Positions 8,693-20,421 of a stretch of DNA of 64,000 nucleotides are shown here, piece by piece. The notes below the pieces were generated by a model. That model was not told the origin of the DNA and ran no database searches. It saw nothing but the letters and a program-made list of their open reading frames with translations. Positions within the stretch are counted from its first letter, which is position 1; each line of letters opens with the position of its first letter. The translations under genes and the position numbers were made by a program. Source of the stretch: Iris pallida (Eukaryota; Streptophyta; Magnoliopsida; Asparagales; Iridaceae); NCBI GenBank assembly GCA_029216955.1, contig JANAVB010006998.1, positions 860,764-924,763 on the forward strand, in the 5' to 3' direction.

Positions 8693-11008
8693 TTATTCTG
8701 GTTCAACCGTTGTTTCATCAACAACATCTTCTTGGACCACATCTTCAATGAAGACTTCAGTCTCTTGTGCACCCTCATTATTCTCTGGAACATCCGAAAG
8801 AACAATATTCTTGTGCCTTGCAAACTTATCTTCAAAATATTCTGCATCGCGAGATTCAATGATATAATTTGACTCAATATCAAGAAATCTCCGAGCATCA
8901 CTCTTCTCGACATACCCCAAGAAGATCGTCTTTGTAGTCCTTGTCCCAAGTTTCTGAATCTTTAGATCTGGAAGCTTGACATACGCCAGACACCCCCACA
9001 CACGAATGACATTCAAGTTAGGTCTGACCTTGAACCAGAGTTCATGAGGAGTAACGTCTGAAGTTGCATGAGGCACTCTATTTAGAATATAAGTGGCCGT
9101 CAATGCAGCTTCTCCCCAGTAGCACTTAGGAAGGCCAGCAGTCAACAACATTGAATTTATCATTTCTGTCAACGTCTTGTTCTTCCTCTCAGCTACTCCG
9201 TTTGATTGAGGAGAGTACGGAGCCGTAGTCTCATTGACAATTTCATGTTCCTTACAGAACGATGCGAATTCATGAGACCTGTACCCCCCACCTCGATCAC
9301 TTCTTATCCTTTTGAGTTGTTGTCCAGTCTGTCGCTCAGCTTCGGCTCTGAGCTCCTTGAACTTTTCGAATGCTTCGTCTTTAGCCTTTAACAAGTAGAC
9401 GAACGCATACTTTGAGAAGTCATCGATGAAGGTTATGAAATACTTCATCCCGGCCTTTATAGAGAACTGTTTGAAGTCACAGATATCGGAGTGAACCAAC
9501 TCCAGAAGATCTGTACTTCGATTAACCCGAGAAAAGGGTTTCCTTGTGATCTTCGTTTGAGCACAAACTTCACATTTCTCTACCTTACCCCCACACTTGG
9601 AGATAAGTCCTAGACTAGACATTCTGTTTATTCGTTTACAATGAACATGTCCTAGCCTATTATGCCACAACTCAAGAGTATAAGCAGAAGGAGTGATTTC
9701 ATTAATTACATTAATTACATTGGACTGATTTACAAGCTGAATCTTGAACATTCCTTCGGTATAAAAAGCTTTCCCAAAATATGTTCCCTTGATAGACATC
9801 ACCATCTGGCCAGCATTGATGTCCATTCTGAGGCCTGCATTGCAGAGTAAGCCTCCCGAGATCAGGTTCTTGGCGATAGCAGGTACGTACTTCACGCCTT
9901 GAAGCGTCAGAGACTTGCCAGAAGTCAGCTTCAGAATAACCGTCCCGATCCCTAGAACTTCAGCTTGTGCTTGGTTCGCCATCACAACCGCTTCTGAAGT
10001 GGGTGTGTAGGTGGTGAACCACTCCTTACTGGAGCAGACATGGCAGGTGGCTCCAGTATCTACCCACCAGTCTGAATCAGATCCTACAGCCTCAACCTGT
10101 CCAATCATAGCAATTACATCAGTAATCATTGAGACTTTGCTAGGCTCACCTTGTTCTGATTTCTTGGTCGGTGCTGTGCATTCACTTTTGAAATAGCCCA
10201 ACTGGCCACACTTGAAACAAGGCATCTTTGCCTTAGATTTCTTTGACTTGAAAGAAGTTCCCTTAACATTCAAGTTGTTATGGTTCTTCTTCTTCTTCTG
10301 GAAATCTACACGCTTTCCCTTTCCCTTTGGTTCCTTGGTCTTAACCAGATTGGCGTTAGCCAATTGCTTGGATAGTGTGTCCACCTTCAGTTGAGCCCGC
10401 ATCTGGTCCTCAACATAGATTTCCTGTAGGAGATCTTCAAGGGTGATTTCCAACTTCTTTCTATGCATGTTTGCATAGAACTTGCTCCACCCAGCGGGGA
10501 GCTTTGAGACAATCCCTCCAACAACAAACTTGTCGGGGAGGGCCATAGCCTCGTCTTCCAATTTCTGTCGCAACTTCAGAAATTCTTTGACCTGCGGCAG
10601 CATGGACTTCTCGTCCTCAAAGAGCCATTTGTGATATTTTTCAACCACAAATATTTTGCTCCTGTTCTTGTCTTCTTCGTACAGTTTTTTCAGAGACTCC
10701 CATATGTCTCTGGAAATTGGTTTCTTACTGTAGGATTCTGCTAGAGAATCCTCCATAGCATTCAGGATAAGCAACCTGCAAATTCTATTTTCCCTTCTCC
10801 ACTTGGCCTGAAGTTTAGTAGCCGCAGTGATTGCGGCAGCAGACCCAGTATCTGGAACAGTAGGTTCCTCTTCAAGCAATACGTGATCAACGTCTCTAAG
10901 TTGAAGAGTGAGATAAACCTTCCTCTTCCAGACTTGATAATGCTCTCCATCAAACTTTTTTAATTTGCAAAAGTCAGTATTGAGGAGTGAAGCATTAATA
11001 TTTTCCAT
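8693..11008 (-). CDS. Copia gag, protease and integrase part, 771 residues, ends at a premature TAA
   Basis: The start ATG at 11006-11008 lies 22 bp inside the right LTR. Residues 15-210 are the UBN2/copia gag domain. A zinc knuckle spans 264-277 (C-x2-C-x4-Y-x4-C, with tyrosine where histidine is expected). The protease active site is D317-T-G. The integrase zinc domain has H449, H454, C479 and C482. The catalytic core has D508, D571 and E607, a D,D-35-E spacing. The TAA at 8693-8695 cuts the polyprotein before RT, and the same frame resumes at once on the other side. The frame is otherwise open for more than 2.3 kb, so the mutation is recent. Without readthrough no RT is made. Confidence 0.95.
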   Translation of the reverse strand: MENINASLLNTDFCKLKKFDGEHYQVWKRKVYLTLQLRDVDHVLLEEEPTVPDTGSAAAITAATKLQAKWRRENRICRLLILNAMEDSLAESYSKKPISRDIWESLKKLYEEDKNRSKIFVVEKYHKWLFEDEKSMLPQVKEFLKLRQKLEDEAMALPDKFVVGGIVSKLPAGWSKFYANMHRKKLEITLEDLLQEIYVEDQMRAQLKVDTLSKQLANANLVKTKEPKGKGKRVDFQKKKKNHNNLNVKGTSFKSKKSKAKMPCFKCGQLGYFKSECTAPTKKSEQGEPSKVSMITDVIAMIGQVEAVGSDSDWWVDTGATCHVCSSKEWFTTYTPTSEAVVMANQAQAEVLGIGTVILKLTSGKSLTLQGVKYVPAIAKNLISGGLLCNAGLRMDINAGQMVMSIKGTYFGKAFYTEGMFKIQLVNQSNVINVINEITPSAYTLELWHNRLGHVHCKRINRMSSLGLISKCGGKVEKCEVCAQTKITRKPFSRVNRSTDLLELVHSDICDFKQFSIKAGMKYFITFIDDFSKYAFVYLLKAKDEAFEKFKELRAEAERQTGQQLKRIRSDRGGGYRSHEFASFCKEHEIVNETTAPYSPQSNGVAERKNKTLTEMINSMLLTAGLPKCYWGEAALTATYILNRVPHATSDVTPHELWFKVRPNLNVIRVWGCLAYVKLPDLKIQKLGTRTTKTIFLGYVEKSDARRFLDIESNYIIESRDAEYFEDKFARHKNIVLSDVPENNEGAQETEVFIEDVVQEDVVDETTVEPE

Positions 11009-11030
11009 CGTAGCAATAAAGCTTTGAGAT
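11009..11030 (-). promoter_or_regulatory. Copia primer-binding-site region (degenerate)
   Basis: On the minus strand, ATCTCAAAGC follows the 5' LTR directly. It is close to, but not the same as, the ATCAGAGC core of the initiator-Met tRNA primer site used by many plant copia elements. The gag ATG follows within 22 bp. Confidence 0.45.
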
Positions 11031-12114
11031 TGTTATTGCCGGAAACGTTGGGGCACGCTTTTCGATGAAAAATACAGAAACTGAAACAGTTGTAAAGACA
11101 ACGTTTCAAATACAATTCCTTAAAGAAGGTTTTGCGACAGAGATCCAGAAGGATTCTGCAAATTACGAGATCTAAAAAGATATCGTAATTCACGAATAAT
11201 CTAAAGAGATTTTCGTGATCGTAGCAAACTGGCAGTAGTGCCTTCTAAAAAGAAGATACTGACAGAAATGCTAAAGGCAACAGAAGGGTGACAGGCGAGA
11301 GATGGAATTGCTGGGGTGAATGATTACCGTTGCTCAAAGCTTTATTCGCCCTCTGCGAACAGCTTCCAGGAACCAGCAAGGTTGACGAAAAACCTTGGAA
11401 CACTCCTACTCTTCTGACTTCTCGGAAGACGGCGAACTCCTCTGGCAATTGCTCTACTCTTTTCTCTCTGTTTCTGAAGTAACAGAACCCACGCGTACTA
11501 AAAAGTACTAGTGTTTGTGTTAAAAAACACGCTCACTACTCTGTTGTGTTAAAGAACACTCAGAGTTTTCTCCCTGGAATTCTGATTTCTCCAACACTGA
11601 GAGAGAGGAGAGAACCTGCATATATAGCCCACGGAGCGGTTGCCAAGCAGTTGCCTGAACTTCAGGGTAGTGGCTGAACCACTCCTGAAAGTGCAACAAC
11701 TGCTGCAACCGTTCCCGCTCTAATCTGCAGCCAGCCATACGCACATACGCACTCTACGCACACTGCGTACGCTGCGTACGCTGCGCACTCTACGCGTGCA
11801 AAGTGCGCCAACAAAACGCCACATTACGCCTTATGAGCCCTTGAGTCCGAGCCCGAGTCCGAGCCCGAGTCCGAGTCGCTAAGCTCCTACGGAGCTTAGC
11901 TCCATGGAAATAAATTTCCAAGAGCAAAAAGCTTACAGCTTCTTAATTATTGATTAATCCTTTATACCATTAATAATTAATCCCACATGGTACACACCCA
12001 TGTGCACTACATGTGCATCTCCATAAAGAGCAAAGACTCATATATATGGAGATACACATTCCTTTCTAGCCGATGTGGGACTAAAAACCAAAACTAAAGG
12101 CTAAAAACCCGACA
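11031..12114 (-). repeat. Copia 5' LTR (right), with promoter
   Basis: 1084 bp. A minus-strand TATA box (TATATAG at 11621-11627) would drive the genomic RNA leftward. It differs from the left LTR mainly in a shorter CGAGTC run (11846-11877) and in a GCGTACGCT-type stretch at 11750-11800. Confidence 0.95.
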
Positions 12115-12265
12115 ATAATTTTCGTCGCTTGTTTGTTGGTAAATTTCTGAAATTATTTAGCAACTGAAAAGTTTGGATGCTAGTTAGTCGGAAGTGTCTT
12201 TATTTTGGTTTCAACATACTACCGACTGAAAAGTCAGTCGCTCAAAAACCAAAATTCAGCCTAAA
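12115..12265 (+). repeat. CACTA subterminal repeats, continued after the copia insertion
   Basis: After the ATAAT duplication the CACTA end resumes. It has CGTCGCTTG, TTAGTCGGAAG and a CGACTGAAAAGTCAGTCGC block with internal dyad symmetry. Confidence 0.7.
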
Positions 12266-12560
12266 TGAAAAGAACCTTCCCCCCAAAACAAAAAACACCT
12301 TCCCCTTTCCAAATCGCTTCCCCCAAAACTAAAACAACCCTTCGACCCTCCTCCTCCAGACCCCGGCCACCGCCATTGCCGCCTTTCCAGACCCGTCGCC
12401 GTCGCCGTCGCCGTCGTTCAGAGCTGTAGCCGCCTCCTCCTCCTCCACCTCCTATTCCTCCTCCTCCGGACGCGCCATCATCGCCATCTCCTATTCCTCC
12501 TCCGCCTATCTCTCGACGCGCCATCTCCGCTTCTTTCTCCTCCTCCCGCCGTTCATCAGA
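12266..12560. other. GC-rich, CCTCC/CGCCGT-rich stretch
   Basis: Low-complexity trinucleotide-like sequence with runs of CGTCGC and CCTCCT. It could be the leader of the CACTA transposase transcript. The glycine-rich minus-strand reading frame here is composition only. Confidence 0.5.
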
Positions 12561-12574
12561 GGTGTATATATATA

Positions 12575-12832
<258 letters not shown>

Positions 12833-12883
12833 TAAAGCTTTGATGCTTATGGTTTTGTAAATGCAAACAAATGAGTAAACATG

Positions 12884-13047
12884 ATGTTTCTTGCATACAA
12901 AATGTAGTACTATATCAACTTTATGGTTTAATTGGAATAGAAATCGTGTTTTGATTGCATTGCAAATGTTTCTTGCATACAAAATGTAGTACTATATCAA
13001 CTTTACGGTTTAATTGGAATAGAAATCGTGTTTTGATTGCATTGCAA
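12884..13047. repeat. 82-bp tandem duplication, nearly perfect
   Basis: The unit beginning ATGTTTCTTGCATACAAAAT occurs at 12884-12965 and 12966-13047, with a single difference visible (TTATGG against TTACGG). It appears to be a recent local duplication upstream of the transposase exons. Confidence 0.9.
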
Positions 13048-13482
13048 TGCACGGATGCAGGCATGGCAACTGTTTTGAAGTGGGATACGAATCCACTTTT
13101 GAATTGATTTGGATTTAAATAGGATTTTCCATGGACGTGTTTGATTCGGTGCGAAAGATGGTATTTTTGGGATATAAATCATGTCTCGACTATGTTGAAC
13201 ATACACGCTTTTCAAGCACATATACTTGAACTGATATCCAGAATTAGTGTATCTCAAGGTCTGATAACTTGGGGGTAGGAGCAATCCTGTAACTGTGCAT
13301 CAAACTACGAAAATTATTAGAAATTCAACACAAAATTAGTAATAACTTGCCGTTTCAAGAAACAGCTTGTAAGTTCAGAAATAGCAGTATGACAAATAAC
13401 TAATGGCAGATTAAATTTTATTTTTAGAGGATGTATGTTCACAGAAGAATACTAAGAACCACAAAATTCATATTCTTTACGA
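13048..13482. other. Non-coding CACTA interior
   Basis: I see nothing beyond AT-rich sequence. It may hold upstream transposase exons too decayed to read. Confidence 0.5.
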
Positions 13483-14390
13483 ATGTTATGTGGGTACAGT
13501 CATATGATTAACTGGTTTTTGCTAATGTTAAAGACATACGATATATCAAAGAAGCAAAACTTCATAATGAGGGCGACACTTATGTGGACCATCAATAATT
13601 TTTCAGCATATGGGATGTTATCAGGATGGAGTACTCATGGCACTAAGTCTTGTTCGATATGCATGGAAAAGCGTAAGGCATTTCGTCTTCAGCATGGAGA
13701 AAAAGCATCTTTTTTTGACTGTCACCATCACTTCCTTCCTTTATCGCAACCTTGGAGAAAGAACAAAGATGTCTTTAGAGCTGGTAAATAAGAACTATCT
13801 CCTCCTCCGTTGAGATTAACACGAGGTGAAGTTTGAAAAGAGGTAGAGAATTTGTCGACTGTGATAGAAGAACCGAGATCAGACAGACATTTTGAAGGAT
13901 TCAGACATAGCCATAATTGGACGAAGCGAGTATCTTTTGGGACTTACCTTTTTGGAAGGACAATCTTATAAGACACAATCTTGATGGCATGCATATCGAA
14001 AAGAATGTATTCGACAACGTCTTCAATACGGTGATGGATATCAAGAAAAAAATGAAAGACAACCCCAAAGCAAGAAAGGACATGGAAAATATTTGCAGGC
14101 GTCCAAAATTGAACCTAAAAGGAATGGCTAATGGTACATTGGTCAAGCCTCTAGCGCCATTCACATTGAGTAGGGATGATAAACTTATAATATACACCTG
14201 GATATCGAAGTTGAGATTTTCTGATGGTTATGTGTCGAATCTAGCGAGATGTGTCGATCTCAACGAACGCAAATTGACAGGGATGAAGAGTCATGATTAT
14301 CACGTGTTCATGGAGAGATTACTACCAATTGCTTTGAGAGAGATGTTGCCTCCTCATGTATGGACTCCGCTGGCCGAATTATTTATTTAA
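13483..14390 (+). pseudogene. CACTA transposase, TNP2 domain
   Basis: The frame at 13483-13791 carries the block W-T-I-N-N-F-S-A-Y-G-M-L-S-G-W-S-T followed by C-x2-C-M, F-R-L-x-H-G and F-D-C-H, which are hallmarks of transposase family tnp2. After a frame break near 13800 the frame at 13917-14390 continues with FWDLPFWKDN, NLDGMHIEKNVFDN and the DFHVFMER-like D-Y-H-V-F-M-E-R-L-L-P block that leads into DUF4218. The catalytic enzyme of CACTA elements cuts at the TIRs. Frame breaks make this copy non-functional as it stands. Confidence 0.9.
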
Positions 14391-14982
14391 TTTAGAGATT
14401 TGTGTTCAAGCAAGTTGATGGTTCAACATTTGATTGAACTTGAGGAGAAGATTGTATTAACAATGTGCAAGTTAGAGAGTTTTCTCTCGACTTTTTTGAT
14501 AGCATGGAGCATTTGTCGATTCATCTTGCATACGAAGCACGTGTCGGCGCTCCCATCCATTATCGGTGGATGTATCCATTTGAGAGGTATAAATTGATTA
14601 GCTTGGACCAATAATTTTTTTAAATTTAAATAATTATAATCTTCAATACATTATTTCTAGGTATCTACATCACCTAAAGAAGAAAGTGGACAATAAGGTT
14701 CATACAGAAGCTTCAATATGTGAAGCATATATCATTGAGGAGGTTTAAACTTTTGCTCCATCTATTTTGATATCCATGTTAGAACAAATCAGAATAGAGC
14801 ACCAAGGAATGACGAAGGTGAGGTTAATGCACCAAATAGGACTCTTATCTATCTTTAATGTGAGAGGCAAACCTACAAGTGCCAATAAAATACGGTGGTT
14901 GGAAGACCATGAGCTTGAAGCTGCTCATCGGTATGTATTGTTAATTTGCGACATAGAGGAGATGAAGGATATTGAGAAGTAA
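14391..14982 (+). pseudogene. CACTA transposase, DUF4218 region
   Basis: Shifted frames spell the DUF4218 core (ELEEKIV, LCKLE-like, MEHLSIHL, YRWMYPFER). A clean intron fits at 14587-14660: GAGAG|GTATAA, TTTCTAG|GTATC. It joins the YPFER end to the LHHLKKKVDNK block. A further frameshift follows the EAYIIEEV block at about 14745. A second intron-like gap runs from about 14981 to 15062. Confidence 0.8.
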
Positions 14983-15062
14983 GCGACATAACATTACTAG
15001 TTTATTTACTTTACATGTATATAGTTGGCAAATCAGTATCCTAACGTTGATTCTTCTTCATA

Positions 15063-15706
15063 GTACCTTTAGAGCCGAAGTGCTAATGGAAAGAGCGAAT
15101 ATTGATGATGATGAACTTGCCAGAGAGGTTGATAGAAAATTCCCATCGTGGTTCCATGACTATGTAAGAATATTAAACCTCGATCATTATTACTTTTTTG
15201 TAAAACATTAGGATCTAATATACCTACGGTATCTGATGTTTCAAGTTTTTCGTCCTGGCATCAAGTTACATAATGAGGGGCTTCGAGCACTAGCCATTGG
15301 ACCAAGTAAGAAGGTTAAGTTGTGGGATGGATGCACGATTAATGGCTTCAAGTTTAGAACAACTGATAGGCCTATCAATCACTCGTTTGTCGATGAAGAT
15401 GGCAATTATACAAAGAGTTCTGGAGTGTGTGTGAGGGGCTCGGTCTACGATACGGATCCAGAACATGATTATTATGGTGTATTAAGAGAGGTTATAGAGC
15501 TAGAATACCTACGGTTGGTGTCTTTTGATATGAAGATTGTGATGTTTAAATGTGATTGGTTCGATACAACACCTAAGCAAGGATGGAAAATTGACAAACA
15601 ATTTGGATTTGTCGATATAAGACATGGTAAAAGATATGGAGGATTTGAACCTTTTGTGTTGGCAACTCAAACAGTTCAAGTATTCTTCACAAGTTATCCT
15701 AGTTGA
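15063..15706 (+). pseudogene. CACTA transposase C-terminal region, DUF4216
   Basis: An exon at 15063-15163 encodes the acidic ELAREVDRKFPSWFHDYV block. A GTAAGA donor follows. The frame at 15236-15706 then carries DUF4216, with the W-D-G-C-T-I-N-G-F-K-F-R-T core, a G-V-C-V-R-G segment and the D-Y-Y-G-V-L-x-E-V-I-E-L-E-Y block. A late stop interrupts it at 15706, but matching sequence continues to about 15780. Confidence 0.85.
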
Positions 15707-15775
15707 CGACGTAATACCCGGGATTGGTGGGCTGTATTCAAGACTAAAGCTAGAAACACTTATAGTATCGGAGAT

Positions 15776-16078
15776 CTAACATACTAGGAGGACGAAGTGG
15801 TCATTCCTCAACATACATATATAAATTCGACCGTCGTCGATGATATGGAGGTTGATGTTATTAATGAGGATGTAAGGGTTGAAGAAGAGGTTGTTATAGA
15901 GAGAGTTAATGATATGGAGGCATCGGACGAGGAAGAAGATTTGGAAGATGAAGAAGAAAATGAAAAAATAGATGACGACATTGACGATGATGACGAGGAT
16001 GATGATCATAACGATGATGATGACGATGATTCGGGAGATGAAGACTTAGAAGAGGATGAGGAAGAAATCAATTGGTAA
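15776..16078 (+). pseudogene. Acidic C-terminal tail of the CACTA transposase
   Basis: The frame from 15797 to 16078 is almost pure Asp and Glu after residue 40. Acidic tails directly behind DUF4216 are common in this transposase family. The tail sits about 70 bases after the DUF4216 block and is probably the last exon. Confidence 0.7.
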
Positions 16079-18499
16079 GTTATGAAATTGTATCCTAACA
16101 TTTACATCTTATATCTATCTTTAATGTTCATAAGCAAATTGGTGCTCTGTGCACAGTGTGTAAGTGCATGAATTAGCGTCTAGTGGTGTCAAAAGCATGT
16201 TTTGTGTGTGATGCAGTAGTGAAAGATTTATCTTACAAAATATTTTCTACAAGCCTGTTTTGAAACCCATCAGTTGACTCACAAGCCTACTATGGCATTA
16301 CATACTAATATTCTGAGTACTAACTATATTTTGTTGTCATCTTGTTGTTACAGATTTTGGTGATCTCTATAGAAAAAATCAACGACAATCCTTTATTGGA
16401 TCCTTGACATGTGAGTCTTATAATTTATCTACATTAAGTATCTTTGCTACTGTATGTTTGTTTATGATATGTAAAGGTGTGTTATTATATTGTATCTTTG
16501 CTACTGTATGAAATGCTACTGCACATTTCCAAAATCCATATACTTGGACACCCTTGACATGAATATAAAAATATTTATATTCAAAAATATACATCTATGA
16601 TATAGTTGCCATGTAACATAATACATGCAGATCACATGCCCAACTATCATAGTAGGATAACCTTCTCTCAATAAAAGAATCTCAGTTTCTGTTCTTGTAT
16701 GCAAAAAACAAGCGGTCTGATATTATATTGTATCATAAAACAGACTTGATTTCCATTAATATGGAGAGAAGTAAATGCGACAACTTTTTGAGATTTTCTA
16801 CTCATGGTATGCCCATGGTTTTAAACTTTCAGCACCAAATATGCATTTTCTCAGTTGTCCAACGGATCCATAGCCTATCAATGTTACAAAGGACATGACC
16901 CCAACAGAGCTCAATGGAGGAAAATGATTCAAATAGATGACCCCTAAAATATGGGAACAAATCCTTTATTTTTTGTTATTTACATCGACCCATAGCCAGG
17001 CCAAAATATTGTGACACTAGGCCAAAACCGTAGAAAATCTCAAATAAGGTCCAAGCTAGATGAATCCTAAATTTGACCCTAAAGGATGAGAAAGACATGT
17101 ATAAACATGCCACCCAGTTCTCCCTTATCTTTTATTTCTCTCTTCCTCCCTCATATGGCAATGGAACTGAATATTTGAATTCTGAAATGTCAAAATGAAT
17201 TGTAAAATTATGAGAATGTTAAGAGTTCGATCCATACAGATATTAGTAGGTTTTCTATTTGTACCCAATCTATATATGTTGACTTGAAACCAAAATGATC
17301 AACTTAAAGTGGTCGTTAAAGGGGAATTATAGGGGATATGAAAGCAGGCATGTAGCTTGTTAGCCAGAAGATGTATCAAAAAACGGATGAGAAACTGACA
17401 AGGGATATGGATATCATGATGGTAATATATGGAAAGTATTCATAAAAGTTCACGGCCTAATCTACCATCTACAATGTCTAATAATCATATTCAACCTATG
17501 AATATATATAGCTTGATCTTTCAGTTGCTGAGAACTACTAGAAATCTTGAATCAAGAAATTGTTGCTCACGTACCTTCCCTGTTGAAAGTGATTTCCATG
17601 TAAAACTGTAGTATTCTTACATTTTTCTTAGTCCATTCATAAATTTTTGATGATGTCTGCTTCTCATTTTACCTGTCTGCTTGCGCACATGGTTGATGTT
17701 GGGCAGATGTAGAATATAATATATTTGAGGTTTGCCAGGGTCATATGAAATGTTTCAATGCATAGAGTTTATCTGTCAATGAATAATATGGTTCTTTTAG
17801 TTTTAATGATACGTATGTTCCTTTTGCTACTGCAAGTCATTACTCTCTTCAACTTACTTGTGATAGACTTGCTTATGACTCGGAATCTTAGTAGGCTGCA
17901 AGTTTATATCTTTCTAATATTTTGTACTTTATGATAGCTTGATTCAAAGTCATGTCTTCCATCAACTCAACATAAGGTGTTGCATCCATATTAGATACTC
18001 TAAAGCAAAAATCAACGTTGCGGGATGTTTTTGTGCTGCCAACTAAAAATCATGCCTCTAGTGGTAGGAGCAGCAGTCTTCGTACTTTTTTTTTGCTTAA
18101 TATGCTTTTGAATGAACAAATGTGATGGTCCAAGAGTAATAACTTTTTTGCTTAATATGCTTTTGAAATAAATAATAACTTTTGATTCATTGTTGACATA
18201 CCAAGAGTATTTGACATCATTGTAGCATGGTAACTCTTGGAAGCTCCAGCTCTACAGGGACAATTTTGCTTACTAGACAATACTCTTTGACTGCAGTCAA
18301 TTTTCTAACTCCATTTTTCTAACAGCCAGGTTCTCAAAATTATTATTGCAACAATGATATAAATGTGCTTTCTTTTATGAATAATAGATCTTATCTATGA
18401 CTGCAGTTGTTCTCTTGAGTTATTTATGCACATATGTGATGGTTATTGTATTGTTGATGATAGTCCTATTTTTTTTATATAAATGCACAGATCTTATCT
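16079..18499. other. Long non-coding CACTA interior
   Basis: No ORF of interest. A 25-base block around TTTGCTTAATATGCTTTTGAA occurs twice (near 18090 and 18150), and AGATCTTATCTATGAC occurs near 18388 and 18490, the second just before the start of the TNPA-like gene. Confidence 0.55.
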
Positions 18500-19493
18500 A
18501 TGACGAACCGAGGTCGTCGTCGTCTCCGAGAACGTTCATCTCGACCTTCCCCCTCAACTCCAGATTGCAGGAGCATCCGAGGACGACGTTATTATGACAT
18601 ATTATGGGTTGTCCCCACATCCTACTCCGCGATCGGTGGAAGGCAGACCATCTTCTCTTCCCTCTGGAGGCACGCCATCTTCTCTTCCCTCTGGGGGTAC
18701 GCCATATTCTCTTCCCTCCGTATCTATGCCCACTGCTCCTCCTGTTGCTCCTACTGGAGCAAATTCGTATTCTGGTCTTATGTTTCTGCTGAATGGAGTA
18801 TATTATAGACGTCCGGGTTTTTCGGACCCCCTACACCACCAGAGAAGCCTGCTAATGAGACATGCTTATAGCTATGGTCCGATGGAAAGACATAAGTAAA
18901 AACTAGTAAGTTATTGTATATTCATATATTGTCTTGTTATTATTTATTTCTAATTGCAAATTATTTGTTTATTTTTAGGTTCTTCCCCCTTAGAGCTGGA
19001 AATGAGCTCGAAGACCTCATGCGAGACCACTTCCATAGTCCTTAAATTTCAGGTCTATACCAGAGTCGAAGACATACATTTGGCTTGATATGTTGAAGGT
19101 ATTTTCTAATTCATACATTTGTTTTAAATTATAAGAGAATAATTCATATTATTTTTATTCTACTTTGAATCTGTTCTAATTTGTGATTTTTTATTTTGAA
19201 TTTGCAGATGACTTACTTGTGGCCGGACCATAGAGAGGCAGAGATCAAAAAATGTTATAAGACGGTTGCCAGCAAAAGGCTTGGGGATATGGTAAGTGAT
19301 TAGAAAGCGTTGGCGGCACATGATGGAAACAAACGTAAGGAATGGTTGAAAGAGGAATACTGGAAGAAGATGCAAGAGGATATGGCCAAACCCGAATACA
19401 AGGCCAGGTTGGACAGAGCCAAGGCTGCACCCGATCGTCCAAGGAGTAAGGCAGAGTTGCCGTCGCTTTCCCGAGCCTCTACCGTCACCCCCT
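18500..19493 (+). pseudogene. TNPA-like (Ptta/En/Spm) protein gene
   Basis: Three exons can be read with plausible borders: 18500-18905, 18979-19098 and 19208-19493. Introns fit CTA|GTAAGT...TTTTAG at 18906-18978 and GAAG|GTATTT...TTGCAG at 19099-19207. Exon 1 has an Arg-rich start, a frameshift near 18590 and a Ser/Pro/Gly-rich linker with an S-L-P-S-G-G-T-P repeat. Exons 2 and 3 match the plant transposase (Ptta/En/Spm) domain: FRAGNELEDLMRDHFHSP, then W-P-D-H-x-x-x-I-K-K-C-Y, S-K-R-L-x-D-M, and EYWKKM..PEYKAR. Two in-frame stops break it. Such proteins bind subterminal repeats and help TNP2. Confidence 0.8.
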
Positions 19494-19797
19494 AGAATCT
19501 AAAATAAACAATTGTACTTAGATTGCTGTACCTAGGTTTTCGTCCCTAGGCTTTCTTTGTACAAGCGAGCTTGTATTGTGAGTCTAAGTTCAGTCCTCCG
19601 ATAATTGTTCTGTTCTTTTACAATCAATGGCAAACAGTTTTGATCTCTTAAAGTTTGATATTTTCGAAATCTAATGGTTCCATGTTGTGCATAATTTTAT
19701 TCTACCTAATTTTGGCTTTTGAACCACTTGATTTTGATTTATTTGGAGTTAGTTATGCCATTTTTTTTGTTCATGGATTCTCCATACCTTTTGGTGC
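19494..19797. other. 3' flank of the TNPA-like gene
   Basis: An AAATAAAC signal lies at 19502-19509 and T-rich sequence follows. The CACTA right TIR should lie in or after this stretch but was not found. Confidence 0.45.
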
Positions 19798-20035
19798 TGT
19801 CGGGACGATGAACAGTGCCGCGCGCTCACGCATTTTTCTGCCACGCAATGTGCGTCGTGCTTGCGCGCAACGTGCGCCGTGGGCACTTTTGCCCTCGCGC
19901 GCCGCGTACCCGCACATTTTTTTGTCGTGCAACGTGCACCGTGCTTGCGCGCAACGTGCGCCATGGGCAGTTTTGCTTGCACACGCATTACAACTTGCGC
20001 GCTGTGCGCCGTGCTTGCGCGCAACGTGACTCCAA
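19798..20035. repeat. GC-rich degenerate tandem repeat (CGCGCAACGTGCGCC)
   Basis: The block GTGCTTGCGCGCAACGTG recurs at about 19857, 19941 and 20010. The first two copies sit in longer units of about 84 bp that also share CGCACATTTTT. The ORFs on both strands here are composition effects. Confidence 0.75.
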
Positions 20036-20421
20036 ATGACTGTTTTTCCCCGTTTGAGCTGTTTTGTAGCTAAAATTTTGAAAAACTCAAAACATGAAAT
20101 TTGTAGATCTTTGTCTTAGCTTTACTTTAATTAGAGCTTATATGTGATTAATAATTTCAATCAAAGTTTTGATCTTTTTGGCATGTTTTCTGTACTTGAT
20201 GTTTTTGAGGTTTCCTTCGACTGTAATAAATTTTTATCATGATTAGATAATTTTGTACAGTTAGAGAATAATTGTACCCCCTTATATTCTTAACACTAGC
20301 ACAGATTCAATTATTATTTTATGTCAAGTAGTACTTTCATTTATTTTTTCTTCCATGCCATGATATGTCTTTTATCTAATTCTTTCTACATGAGATCCTT
20401 ATTGTCATGTTTGCTTATTCT

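Larger units (their letters stand above)
4852..12114 (-). mobile_element. Nearly intact Ty1/copia retrotransposon nested in the CACTA element
   Basis: Two long terminal repeats (4852-6001 and 11031-12114) flank an internal region with one long minus-strand gag-pol frame. The LTRs start TGT and end ACA. The 5-bp target duplication ATAAT is exact (4847-4851 and 12115-12119). The GGGGGA-type purine tract beside the left LTR and the gag start 22 bp from the right LTR fix transcription as right to left. One stop codon separates the integrase and RT parts. The structure and full domain set indicate a young insertion. Confidence 0.95.

Noticed and set aside
12261..12524. Glycine-rich protein on the minus strand
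   Set aside because: Encoded by a CCTCC/CGCCGT low-complexity stretch at the CACTA 5' end, with no support for a gene.
19749..20073. Several overlapping ORFs on both strands
   Set aside because: High GC and internal repeats remove stops by chance. There is no domain or start context.
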